Shown: positions 8,415 to 16,006 of the stretch, one piece after another | Layout: the number at the start of each line of letters is the position of its first letter | How positions within the stretch are numbered: the stretch's first letter is position 1 | NCBI RefSeq assembly: GCF_027214005.1 | Contig: NZ_JAPWGY010000002.1 | Coordinates: forward strand, 372,001 to 436,000 | Direction of reading: 5' to 3' | Origin: Kiloniella laminariae | GTDB lineage: Bacteria > Pseudomonadota > Alphaproteobacteria > Kiloniellales > Kiloniellaceae | DNA length: 64,000 nt | Notes under the pieces: model-generated | Seen by the model: only the letters and a program-made list of their open reading frames with translations | Database searches by the model: none | What the model was told of the DNA's origin: nothing | Translations under genes and position numbers: made by a program

Positions 8415-9875
8415 ATGAAAAACACCAACCAGACAATCGCAATCATCGGTGCAGGGCCTGTTGGTCTTGCTGCTGCAGTCCGGGCCATGGAACGGGGACT
8501 TGTGCCAATCATCTTTGAGAAAGGTTCCGTTGTCGGCCAGGCAATCCGGCAGTGGCAACATGTCCGTATGTTTTCCCCCTGGCAATACAACATTGACAGC
8601 GCCTGTCGACAATTGTTGCTAGCCTCCGGCTGGCAGGAACCAGCAGCGGAAACCTTTCCCACAGGCGGTGATTTTGTCGCCGGTTATCTTGCGCCGCTGG
8701 CAGAGTTGCCCGAGTTGAAAAAACATTTGCTGTTTTCGAGCAAGGTTACCGCGATCTCCCGGGTCGGATATGACAAGTTGAAAACCCCAGGCAGAAACTC
8801 GACCCCGTTCGAGATCCGCTATCAAAAAGATGCGGAAGAAAAAGTGTTGCTGGTCGATGCAGTGCTTGATGCATCCGGCACCTGGGACAGCCCCAATCCA
8901 GCAGGGGCCAACGGCCTGCCCGCCATTGGAGAAAAGCAGGCAGCAGCCCGGATCAGCTATGGTATGCCAGACATCCTGGGGACCAAAAGAAACCGCTACG
9001 CCGGCAAGCGTGTGGCTGTGCTCGGCATGGGACATTCAGCCACCGGCAATCTGATCGACCTTGTCGCCCTCAAGAAGCAGGTCCCTGATACTTCAATCGT
9101 ATGGCTGGTACGAGGCGAAGATCCGAGCCGCGCCTTTGGTGGTGGCGCCAATGACCAGCTGGCAGCCCGAGGTGCTCTTGGTGTCGAAATCAGGAAACTG
9201 CTGGAAGAAGGAGATCTCAGCTTGAAAGCCGGGTTCCGCCTGTCACATATCAGCGAAGACAACACAGGTTTGCAGCTTCAAAGCGAGGGAATTTCTACCT
9301 CTCAACAGATCAGCGTAGATGAACTCATCGTCTCCACCGGCTTCCGGCCTGACTTTTCTTTTGCCAGCGAAATTCGCCTCTTGCTCGACCCGGCACTCGA
9401 ATGTCCACCTGCCCTGGCCCCTTTGATTGATCCCAATGAACACAGCTGTGGTACGGTGCGGCCACATGGTGCGGCAGAACTGGCGCAGCCGGAACAGGGC
9501 TTTTATATTGCCGGTATGAAGTCCTACGGACGGGCACCGACCTTTCTCACGTTGACAGGCTACGAACAGGTCCGGTCGATACTCGCTGAAATTGCAGGCG
9601 ACAAGGAAGCCGCTGCCCGGGTAGAATTACGCTTGCCGGAAACAGGTGTCTGTTCGTCGGATCGTGTCACAGAAACGGGAAAAGCATCCAGCTGCTGTGG
9701 TGCCCCTGCGATTTCGCCGGATACCGCTACAGAAACGGAGAAAGCATCCGGCTGTTGTGGCGGCCCCGCGATTCAGAGAAAAGACGCCTGCTGCGTTAAA
9801 GACGAAGTAGCCAAAGACCAGGGAAAAGCCGGTTGCGGCTGTGGTACAACATCCCCACAAGAGGCCGTAGCCTAA
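8415..9875 (+). CDS. FAD-dependent oxidoreductase with Cys-rich C-terminal tail
   Basis: A 486-residue flavoprotein of the flavin monooxygenase/NAD(P)-binding type. GAGPVG at 12-17 binds FAD, a second Rossmann motif GMGHSATG at about 204-211 should bind NAD(P)H, and STGFRPD near 310 is the typical second FAD contact. The last 75 residues are unrelated to the enzyme core and hold nine cysteines: 413, pairs at 427-428, 447-448 and 459-460, and 474 and 476. Two 20-residue copies (416-435 and 436-455) are tandem duplicates, each ending in a CCG-PA motif. Adjacent cysteines of this kind bind As(III) or other soft metalloids in ArsD and ArsM proteins. Position behind an ArsR gene and before an MFS exporter suggests a role in metalloid or reactive-sulfur detoxification; the substrate is unknown. 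Confidence 0.8.
   Translation: MKNTNQTIAIIGAGPVGLAAAVRAMERGLVPIIFEKGSVVGQAIRQWQHVRMFSPWQYNIDSACRQLLLASGWQEPAAETFPTGGDFVAGYLAPLAELPELKKHLLFSSKVTAISRVGYDKLKTPGRNSTPFEIRYQKDAEEKVLLVDAVLDASGTWDSPNPAGANGLPAIGEKQAAARISYGMPDILGTKRNRYAGKRVAVLGMGHSATGNLIDLVALKKQVPDTSIVWLVRGEDPSRAFGGGANDQLAARGALGVEIRKLLEEGDLSLKAGFRLSHISEDNTGLQLQSEGISTSQQISVDELIVSTGFRPDFSFASEIRLLLDPALECPPALAPLIDPNEHSCGTVRPHGAAELAQPEQGFYIAGMKSYGRAPTFLTLTGYEQVRSILAEIAGDKEAAARVELRLPETGVCSSDRVTETGKASSCCGAPAISPDTATETEKASGCCGGPAIQRKDACCVKDEVAKDQGKAGCGCGTTSPQEAVA
9660..9779 (+). repeat. 60-bp in-frame tandem duplication in the flavoprotein tail
   Basis: Two 60-base units, 9660-9719 and 9720-9779, encode DRVTETGKASSCCGAPAISP and DTATETEKASGCCGGPAIQR. 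Shared blocks such as ACAGAAACGG and AAAGCATCC remain visible in the DNA, so the duplication is fairly recent or under constraint. Confidence 0.85.
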
Positions 9876-9877
9876 AA

Positions 9878-11089
9878 ATGAAAGCACACACTAACAGGCA
9901 AAAATATCTGGTTATCGGGGCACTGGGCAGCAGTCAAACACTCGCTTGGGCCTCGAGTTACTATCTTATAGCCATACTGGCCGACGCCATGGCCCTGGAC
10001 ACCAACAGTAGTACGACCATGGTCTTTGCTGCCTTTTCCGCCGCCCTATTACTCAGTGCCCTGCTCGGGCCCAAGATGGGCAAAACCATTGACCGGATTG
10101 GTGGACGCGGCGTGCTTGTGGCCTCAAACCTGACCTTCGCCGCAGGCCTGTTGCTGCTCGCCTCAGCCGAAACAACCCTCTCTCTCTGGTTAGGCTGGGG
10201 CGTGATGGGGGCTGCGATGGGTTTTGGGCTGTACGATGCCGCCTTTGCCACACTTGGGCGTCTTTACGGTACATCGGCCCGTTCAGCCATCACCGGGATC
10301 ACATTAATTGCCGGTTTTGCCAGCACCATCGGATGGCCGCTGACCGCCTGGGGGGAAGCCGAGCTGGGTTGGCGCATGACCTGCGTCGCCTGGGCCATCG
10401 GACATTTGCTGTTTGCCTTGCCGCTGAACTTCTTTTGCCTGCCAAAGTTCATCGTTAACAAGGAGATCGCAGAAGAAAACGAAGCCCCTCATATCGTTCT
10501 GGATCGGACCATGTGGCTGTTGGGCTTTGCCTTTGCCGCCGGTTGGGTAATCTCCACCGGGATGGCGGCCCATCTGCCGCGGTTGCTCGAAGCTGCCGGG
10601 GCCACCTCTGCACAAGCTGTTGCAGCGGGGGCTTTGATGGGTCCGGCACAGGTCGCCGCCCGCCTGCTTGAAGCCGGATACCTCAAACGCTTCCATCCGA
10701 TTATCTCGGCCAGGATCGCGGCAATCACCCATCCCATTGGGGCGTTTCTGCTTATTACCGCTGCTGGCCTGGGGGGTGGTGGCTGGCTCGCCCTGCCTTT
10801 TGCCCTGCTCCACGGCACGGGCAATGGTATCCTGACCATTGCCAAGGGAACTCTGCCGCTGGCACTCTATGGCCCGAAAAACTATGGCTACCGGATCGGA
10901 CTGCTGGGCATGCCTTCACGTCTGGCACAGGTTGGTGCCCCGCTCGCCTTTGGCTGGCTGATAAGCCACTATGGATCTGGCGCACTTCTGGTTTCGGGCG
11001 GTCTTGCCCTGCTTGCTTTTTCCGCCTTTATTCTGGTGAGAGTACCAAGCGGTTCCGGGACGGAAGAGCTGAGCGTAACAACAGGCTGA
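9878..11089 (+). CDS. MFS transporter
   Basis: A 403-residue major facilitator with about twelve hydrophobic segments. The loop 2-3 region KMGKTIDRIGGRGVL matches the MFS GxxxDRxGRR-like signature. Function is probably efflux of the compound handled by the upstream flavoprotein, an inference from gene context only. The ATG at 9878 begins two bases after the flavoprotein stop; a TTG at 9833 would add 15 residues overlapping the previous gene and is less likely. The two genes are surely cotranscribed, and the unit ends at a strong hairpin. Confidence 0.85.
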   Translation: MKAHTNRQKYLVIGALGSSQTLAWASSYYLIAILADAMALDTNSSTTMVFAAFSAALLLSALLGPKMGKTIDRIGGRGVLVASNLTFAAGLLLLASAETTLSLWLGWGVMGAAMGFGLYDAAFATLGRLYGTSARSAITGITLIAGFASTIGWPLTAWGEAELGWRMTCVAWAIGHLLFALPLNFFCLPKFIVNKEIAEENEAPHIVLDRTMWLLGFAFAAGWVISTGMAAHLPRLLEAAGATSAQAVAAGALMGPAQVAARLLEAGYLKRFHPIISARIAAITHPIGAFLLITAAGLGGGGWLALPFALLHGTGNGILTIAKGTLPLALYGPKNYGYRIGLLGMPSRLAQVGAPLAFGWLISHYGSGALLVSGGLALLAFSAFILVRVPSGSGTEELSVTTG

Positions 11090-11101
11090 AGCAATATGTA
11101 T

Positions 11102-11147
11102 CTCCAAACAACAAAACCCGCTTGAATGCGGGTTTTGTTGTTTGGAG
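11102..11147. terminator. Bidirectional terminator with a 20-bp perfect stem
   Basis: The arms CTCCAAACAACAAAACCCGC and GCGGGTTTTGTTGTTTGGAG are perfect reverse complements around the loop TTGAAT. The U-rich run (GGGUUUUGUUGUUU) lies inside the stem on both strands. It separates the convergent MFS and DUF6552-like genes. Confidence 0.85.
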
Positions 11148-11182
11148 GAATCGCACCAGAAGTGATGACATAAACCCAAAAA

Positions 11183-11434
11183 TCAGCTGCTGATATATCC
11201 AGCTATCATGGCGAAAAAAGCAACGATATGAATAAGAATTATCGCCCGGTCATTCCAGAGAACACCCACTGTAAACCAGCCCAATAGTCCGATAAAAAAC
11301 AGATAGATATTCCAGGGCGTCAAGCCAAAAGCCGTCGCGCTATATCCCATAATCTGGATAATTGAAGCCATCCATTTCAAAACAAAGGCGATATCAGCCT
11401 TCGTAATCTGTGGCGGCAAAACATTAGACGCCAC
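11183..11434 (-). CDS. Small two-to-three-helix membrane protein (DUF6552-like)
   Basis: An 83-residue hydrophobic protein with a conserved-looking core: VLKWMASIIQIMGYSATAFGLTPWNIYLFFIGLLGWFTVGVLWNDRAIILIHIVAF. I associate this pattern with DUF6552-type small membrane proteins of alphaproteobacteria, with moderate certainty. The start is GTG at 11434, supported by GGAGG eight bases upstream inside the end of the SDR gene. The coding regions overlap by 11 bases, so translation is probably coupled to the SDR. Function unknown. Confidence 0.72.
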   Translation of the reverse strand: MASNVLPPQITKADIAFVLKWMASIIQIMGYSATAFGLTPWNIYLFFIGLLGWFTVGVLWNDRAIILIHIVAFFAMIAGYISS

Positions 11435-12128
11435 GGGTCAATCCTCCATCAATGCGCAGGTTCTGACCTGTCATATAAGCCGCTTCTTCCGAGGCCAGAT
11501 AGGCGATCAAACCCGAGACTTCCCCCGCTTTGCCGTACCGCCCCATGGGAATGCGCGCCCGGCGATCTTCCGTTTCCGGCAGACTGTCAATGAAACCGGG
11601 AAGAATGTTGTTCATCCGGACATTGTCTTTCGCATATTTGTCAGAAAACAGCTTGGTAAAGCTGGCCAGGGCAGCGCGAAACACGCCCGATGTCGGGAAC
11701 AGCGGATCAGGCTCGAAGGTAGCAAAGGTAGAAATATTGATGATTGCCCCCCCGCCTTGAGCAGCCATTACAGGAGCGAGAATACGTGCGGGCCTGATGA
11801 CGTTCATCAGATAGACTTCCATACCTTCATGCCAGTCCTCATCACTGATATCCAGTACCGGGCCTTTGGGACCATGGGCAGCAGAATTGACCAACACATC
11901 TACACGGCCCCAGCGTTCCATCGTTCGGTCAATCAGGTTCTGCAAATCGGCTGTTGAACGGTTTGAACCTGTCACACCGATCCCGCCAAGCTCTTTACCC
12001 AGCTCTTCACCCTTGCCCGAGGAAGAAAGAACAGCAACATTGTATCCTTCCACAGCCAGCCGCCGTGCGGCATCCGCGCCCATTCCACTGCCACCTGCCG
12101 TAATTATTGCTACTCTGTTCCTATCCAT
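11424..12128 (-). CDS. Atypical SDR family protein lacking YxxxK
   Basis: A 234-residue short-chain dehydrogenase fold protein. Nucleotide-binding TAGGSGMG is at residues 10-17, and NSAA and NIST are in their expected places. Where the catalytic Tyr and Lys should stand the sequence reads S147-GVF-R151, so both are replaced. The C-terminal YMTGQNLRIDGGLTRG is normal for FabG-like enzymes. I chose ATG 12128 because GGGAG stands nine bases upstream and the fold begins immediately; an ATG at 12197 would add 23 unstructured residues. It overlaps the small membrane protein gene by 11 bases and diverges from a LysR gene. It may have altered catalysis or be a non-enzymatic binder. Confidence 0.82.
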   Translation of the reverse strand: MDRNRVAIITAGGSGMGADAARRLAVEGYNVAVLSSSGKGEELGKELGGIGVTGSNRSTADLQNLIDRTMERWGRVDVLVNSAAHGPKGPVLDISDEDWHEGMEVYLMNVIRPARILAPVMAAQGGGAIINISTFATFEPDPLFPTSGVFRAALASFTKLFSDKYAKDNVRMNNILPGFIDSLPETEDRRARIPMGRYGKAGEVSGLIAYLASEEAAYMTGQNLRIDGGLTRGV

Positions 12129-12215
12129 CGCTTTCACTCCCGTTCTGGTGTCATCTGACTTACAATATGGTCCCGGTTCTCGTACTTGACTAATCATGTT
12201 TCATCACACAAGACT

Positions 12216-12228
12216 GTAGATATTCTAC
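12216..12228. promoter_or_regulatory. Putative LysR-type operator in divergent promoter
   Basis: GTAGA-TAT-TCTAC is a perfect 13-base dyad in the 121-base gap between the divergent SDR and LysR genes, 22 bases before the LysR start. A LysR regulator usually binds such a dyad in a shared intergenic region. Confidence 0.4.
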
Positions 12229-12249
12229 TGCCTTGAAGGACAATGAGCC

Positions 12250-13131
12250 TTGCGTACGCCCAACCTGAATTCTCTCAGAATGTTTGATGCCGCTGCCCGG
12301 CATCTTAATTTCCGGCTTGCCGCAGAAGAGCTGAATCTCACCCAGGGCGCGGTGGCCCAACAGGTGCGAAGGCTGGAAAGTGATCTTGGTCAACAGCTGT
12401 TCCACCGCAAAGCCCGGGGCCTTGCCCTGACAGACGTGGGACACGACTATCACCAACCCGTCCGGCAGGCCTTGGCCATTCTGGATGAAGCCACCCAAAA
12501 ACTGCGCCCTGAAAGCAGCCGGGTTACGCTCAGCATGACCCCTTCTTTTGCGGCAAAGTGGCTGGTGCCCCGCCTGAGTTCCTTTGAACTGAAACATCCC
12601 GATATTGAAGTGCAGACTGTTGCCAGTGAAAGCCTGGCCAACTTTCGATCAGACGGCGTGGATCTTGCCATCCGCTTGGGATCTCCGCCCTTTGCCCCAG
12701 AACTTGATGTCATTCCTCTGGCTTTGATGGAGCTCTGTGCTGTCTGTAGCCCGGCCTATGCATCAGGCCTTGCAGAAATCAAAACATTCCAGGATTTTGC
12801 CAAACATCGGCTTATTCAGGACAGCCATAATCAATGGGACAGATTTTGGGAAAGATCGGGTGTAAAAACCGACTATAGAAAGGTTCAGTTCAACCAAACA
12901 GCGCTGGCCATGGATGCGGCAATCAACGGACAGGGCATAGCTTTGGTCCCCCACCTGCTGATTGAACAGGACGTTGCCCAGGGCAAACTGGTTGAGCTAT
13001 GGCGCGATCGGCAGGAACCACAACCCGGATATTACATTGTCAGTCCTCAAGCACGCCCCCACACCCAGGCTCAGAAAAAAATAATCAACTGGCTTTTACA
13101 GGAAGTCGGCACTGCAGCGTCCACCAGCTGA
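12250..13131 (+). CDS. LysR family regulator, GcvA-like
   Basis: A 293-residue LysR-type activator/repressor. The N-terminal helix-turn-helix (NLNSLRMFDAAARHLNFRLAAEELNLTQGAVAQQVRRLE) is typical of the GcvA subgroup, followed by a periplasmic-binding-like effector domain (about 90-290). The start is TTG at 12250 with AAGGA nine bases upstream, and the sequence from its second codon aligns with GcvA proteins. An out-of-frame ATG at 12243 opens a 14-codon frame ending at 12287 and could be a coincidence. It probably controls the divergent SDR operon; the effector is unknown. Confidence 0.88.
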   Translation: MRTPNLNSLRMFDAAARHLNFRLAAEELNLTQGAVAQQVRRLESDLGQQLFHRKARGLALTDVGHDYHQPVRQALAILDEATQKLRPESSRVTLSMTPSFAAKWLVPRLSSFELKHPDIEVQTVASESLANFRSDGVDLAIRLGSPPFAPELDVIPLALMELCAVCSPAYASGLAEIKTFQDFAKHRLIQDSHNQWDRFWERSGVKTDYRKVQFNQTALAMDAAINGQGIALVPHLLIEQDVAQGKLVELWRDRQEPQPGYYIVSPQARPHTQAQKKIINWLLQEVGTAASTS

Positions 13132-13165
13132 AACCTGAATTTTGCCTGATGCGCATACCCCACAT

Positions 13166-13196
13166 AACAAAGCCCGCCGGAAGGGCGGGCTTTGTT
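13166..13196. terminator. Bidirectional terminator between lysR and guaA
   Basis: AACAAAGCCCGCC pairs perfectly with GGCGGGCTTTGTT (13 bp) around a five-base loop. The U-rich half lies within the stem on both strands, serving both convergent genes. Confidence 0.8.
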
Positions 13197-13224
13197 CAAC
13201 AAGGCATCAAAAAGGCAATCGCCC

Positions 13225-14778
13225 TTATTCCCACTCGATCGTCCCGGGTGGTTTCGAGGTGCAGTCATAAACGACGCGGTTGATGCCGCGGACTTCGTTG
13301 ATGATGCGGTTGGATACCCGCCCCAGAAACTCATGATCAAAATGATAATAGTCAGCGGTCATGCCGTCAGTTGAGGTTACCGCGCGCAGGGCACAGACAA
13401 AATCATAGGTCCGGGCATCGCCCATCACCCCGACGGTACGGACCGGCAACAGCACGGCAAAGGCCTGCCAGATCGCGTCATAAAGCCCGGCATTGCGGAT
13501 CTCTTCGAGATAGATCGCATCGGCCTTGCGCAGGATGTCACACTTTTCTCTGGTCAGGGGCTGGCCGGGAATACGAATGGCCAGACCGGGACCCGGGAAA
13601 GGATGACGATCAACAAAGGTATCCGGAAGACCCAGTTCGCGGCCCAAATCACGCACTTCATCCTTGAAGAGTTCGCGCAACGGCTCGACCAGCTTCATGT
13701 TCATGCGTTCGGGCAGTCCACCAACGTTGTGGTGCGACTTGATCGTCACGCTTGGGCCGCCGGTGAAGGAGACGGACTCGATCACATCCGGATAGAGCGT
13801 ACCCTGGGCCAGGAAATCAGCTCCGCCGATTTTCTTGGCTTCGGCTTCGAAGATCTCGATAAACAGACGCCCGATGGTCTTGCGTTTGGTTTCCGGATCA
13901 AACTCGTCACCCAGCGCCGCAAAGAACTGGTCAGCGGCATCCACGTGGATCAGCTTGATATTATAGTGATCGCGGAACAGGGTTACGACCTGTTCGGCTT
14001 CGCCCATGCGCATAAACCCTGTATCGACAAAGACACAGGTCAGCTGTTCGCCGATGGCTTCGTTCAGCAGCACCGCAACAACCGAACTGTCGACCCCGCC
14101 GGACAGGCCACAGAGCACACGCCCCTCACCAACCTGTTCGCGGATCTTGGCGATTTCCTGATCCTTGAAAGCGGCCATGGTCCAGTCACCGCCACAGCCC
14201 GCAACGCCGTGGGTGAAGTTTTTCAGCAGTTGCGCACCATGGGGCGTGTGCACCACTTCGGGGTGGAACTGCACCGCGTAAAATTTCTTGTCGTCATTGG
14301 CAACAGCCGCGAAAGGCGCGCCTTCGGAAGTGGCAACAACCCGGAAACCCGGAGCCAGTTTTCCAACCCGGTCGCCATGGCTCATCCAGACCTGTTCTTT
14401 GGTCCCGACACCCCAGACACCGTGGAAGAGCGCACAGTCTTCCTTGATCTCGACATAGGCGCGGCCAAATTCCTGATGATCCGATGTTTCCACCGATCCA
14501 CCAAGCTGGGCCATCATGGTCTGCTGACCATAACAGATGCCCAGGACAGGCACGCCCATCTCGAACACTTTGGCTGGTGCCGCCGGAGCATCTGCCCAGG
14601 TGACCGAAGCCGGTCCACCAGAGAGAATAATGCCTTTGGGCGCGAAGTCATCGAGGAAGGCATCATCGATGGCGTTAAAGGGATGTATTTCAGAATAAAC
14701 CCCGCTTTCGCGCACACGTCGTGCGATCAGCTGGGTAACCTGTGACCCGAAATCGATTATGAGAATACGATCAGTCAT
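13225..14778 (-). CDS. guaA: GMP synthase (glutamine-hydrolysing)
   Basis: GuaA aminates XMP to GMP. The 517-residue protein has the class I glutamine amidotransferase domain first (nucleophile Cys 82 in GICYGQQ, His-Glu in FHPEVVHT), then the ATP pyrophosphatase domain with SGGVDSSV and the C-terminal dimerisation domain ending in KPPGTIEWE. Length and ending are normal. ATG 14778 is the usual start ([12 protein letters not shown]); an in-frame upstream codon at 14817 would add 13 residues not seen in the family. It stands alone here; guaB is 3.6 kb away on the same strand. Confidence 0.97.
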   Translation of the reverse strand: MTDRILIIDFGSQVTQLIARRVRESGVYSEIHPFNAIDDAFLDDFAPKGIILSGGPASVTWADAPAAPAKVFEMGVPVLGICYGQQTMMAQLGGSVETSDHQEFGRAYVEIKEDCALFHGVWGVGTKEQVWMSHGDRVGKLAPGFRVVATSEGAPFAAVANDDKKFYAVQFHPEVVHTPHGAQLLKNFTHGVAGCGGDWTMAAFKDQEIAKIREQVGEGRVLCGLSGGVDSSVVAVLLNEAIGEQLTCVFVDTGFMRMGEAEQVVTLFRDHYNIKLIHVDAADQFFAALGDEFDPETKRKTIGRLFIEIFEAEAKKIGGADFLAQGTLYPDVIESVSFTGGPSVTIKSHHNVGGLPERMNMKLVEPLRELFKDEVRDLGRELGLPDTFVDRHPFPGPGLAIRIPGQPLTREKCDILRKADAIYLEEIRNAGLYDAIWQAFAVLLPVRTVGVMGDARTYDFVCALRAVTSTDGMTADYYHFDHEFLGRVSNRIINEVRGINRVVYDCTSKPPGTIEWE

Positions 14779-14976
14779 GGAGGGTACGTCTGCTCCATAG
14801 ATAGGCCTGCAGAGCATCTGGTCTGTCAGGCAAGTTCAGTTTCATGCCCTTACCTGCCGGAATCGACAGCAAATGTCAAAGGCTGAAAGGGCAATTTCAT
14901 CGCTTTTCCCGCACTTTTATTCAAATAACACGGGCGGCTGGCACCCCGGCTTTCCTGCCTGTCGCTGGCGTGAAGA

Positions 14977-15801
14977 TTACGAAAAAAAGACAGCGGAAAA
15001 CGAAAGCACCGCACCGTCAAACAGTTGTCTGAGAATATGATCCGGATTGGCGTGGATCAGTTTGACCGTCATGAGAATCGAGACAACCACCAGCAGCGGA
15101 CGGACAATCCTGGACCCGTGGCGCATGGTCATGTTGGAACCGAGATAACCACCAAGGATCTGCCCCGCTGCCATGACAAGGCCAACCGACCAGACCAGAC
15201 TGTCGCCAAGAATGAAAAAAAGCAGCGAGGCAAAGTTGCTGGTAAAGTTCAGCAGCTTTGTATGCGCGGTGGCCCGGATCATGTTGAAACCAAGCAGAGA
15301 GACAAAAGCCAGGGTATAGAAGGAACCAGCCCCGGGGCCGAAAAAGCCGTCATAAAAGCCAATGCCCGCCCCGAAAACCATGGCAAAGACATTGCGGCTG
15401 ATCCGCTGATGGCGATCTTCCTCTCCCAATTTGCGCTGGAACAGGAAATACAGGGCGACAGCTATCAGCAGAAAGGGGATGGCGTTAACCAGAAAAGCAT
15501 TATCGACCGAACGCAGCACCAGAACACCCATCGCAGCCCCGATAAAGGTCATGATGATCGGAAAAATCCAGTCGCGGATGTCCAGATGGCCCTTGCGGAC
15601 AAAATTGACGGTTGCGGCAAAGGTGCCAAAAGATCCCTGGAGCTTGTTGGTGGCAATCGCCTGAACCGGGGAAAGCCCGACACTGAGCAGTATTGGCAGG
15701 GTGATCAGGCCACCGCCCCCGGCAATCGCATCGACAAAACCGGCAAGCACCCCGGCGGCAAACATCAGGGCGATCAGTTCGGGAGAGAGGAAATCCATCA
15801 T
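14977..15801 (-). CDS. TSUP (TauE/SafE) family permease
   Basis: A 274-residue integral membrane protein with about eight helices. The N-terminal AGVLAGFVDAIAGGGGLITLPILLSVGLSPVQAIATNKLQ and the repeated half-motif FGAGIGFYDGFFGPGAGSF are the two TSUP signatures. The family moves sulfur-containing anions or other organic anions such as sulfite, sulfoacetate or taurine-derived compounds; the substrate here is not clear. It is transcribed toward guaA with a 198-base gap. Two adjacent ATG codons (15801, 15798) are possible starts. Confidence 0.88.
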   Translation of the reverse strand: MMDFLSPELIALMFAAGVLAGFVDAIAGGGGLITLPILLSVGLSPVQAIATNKLQGSFGTFAATVNFVRKGHLDIRDWIFPIIMTFIGAAMGVLVLRSVDNAFLVNAIPFLLIAVALYFLFQRKLGEEDRHQRISRNVFAMVFGAGIGFYDGFFGPGAGSFYTLAFVSLLGFNMIRATAHTKLLNFTSNFASLLFFILGDSLVWSVGLVMAAGQILGGYLGSNMTMRHGSRIVRPLLVVVSILMTVKLIHANPDHILRQLFDGAVLSFSAVFFS

Positions 15802-15892
15802 TTACGGGGTCTACCTGCCTGGAGGTCGCCAGAACAGCGACCCGACTGTATTTTTCAGTCTATGTCCTTAGCAAGGCCCGCACCTGATTGCA

Positions 15893-15987
15893 GTAACAAT
15901 ATTGTCCTGTAACAATTTTTCTGGGTAACAATTTTTCTGGGTAACAATTTTGTCGGGTAACAATTTTGTCGGGTAACAATTTTGTGG
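15893..15987 (+). repeat. 16-bp tandem repeat, about six copies
   Basis: Six consecutive 16-base units start at 15893, 15909, 15925, 15941, 15957 and 15973. Each begins GTAACAAT; units 2-3 read GTAACAATTTTTCTGG and units 4-5 read GTAACAATTTTGTCGG. The first unit contains the perfect dyad ACAATATTGT, and the others keep ACAATTTTGT-like versions. The array fills the gap between the rsmB-like stop and the TSUP gene start. Confidence 0.92.
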
Positions 15988-16006
15988 AAGCGATACGCGG
16001 TCGTCC

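Noticed and set aside
12243-12287. A 14-codon leader peptide before the GcvA-like gene
   Set aside because: Not listed as a gene because the overlap with the TTG start may be chance; noted under findings.
13603-14745. A 380-codon open frame antisense to guaA
   Set aside because: guaA has full-length motifs; the antisense frame has no family resemblance and no ribosome site.
15025-15912. A 295-codon open frame antisense to the TSUP permease
   Set aside because: The sense frame has TSUP signatures; the antisense frame is charged and without domains.
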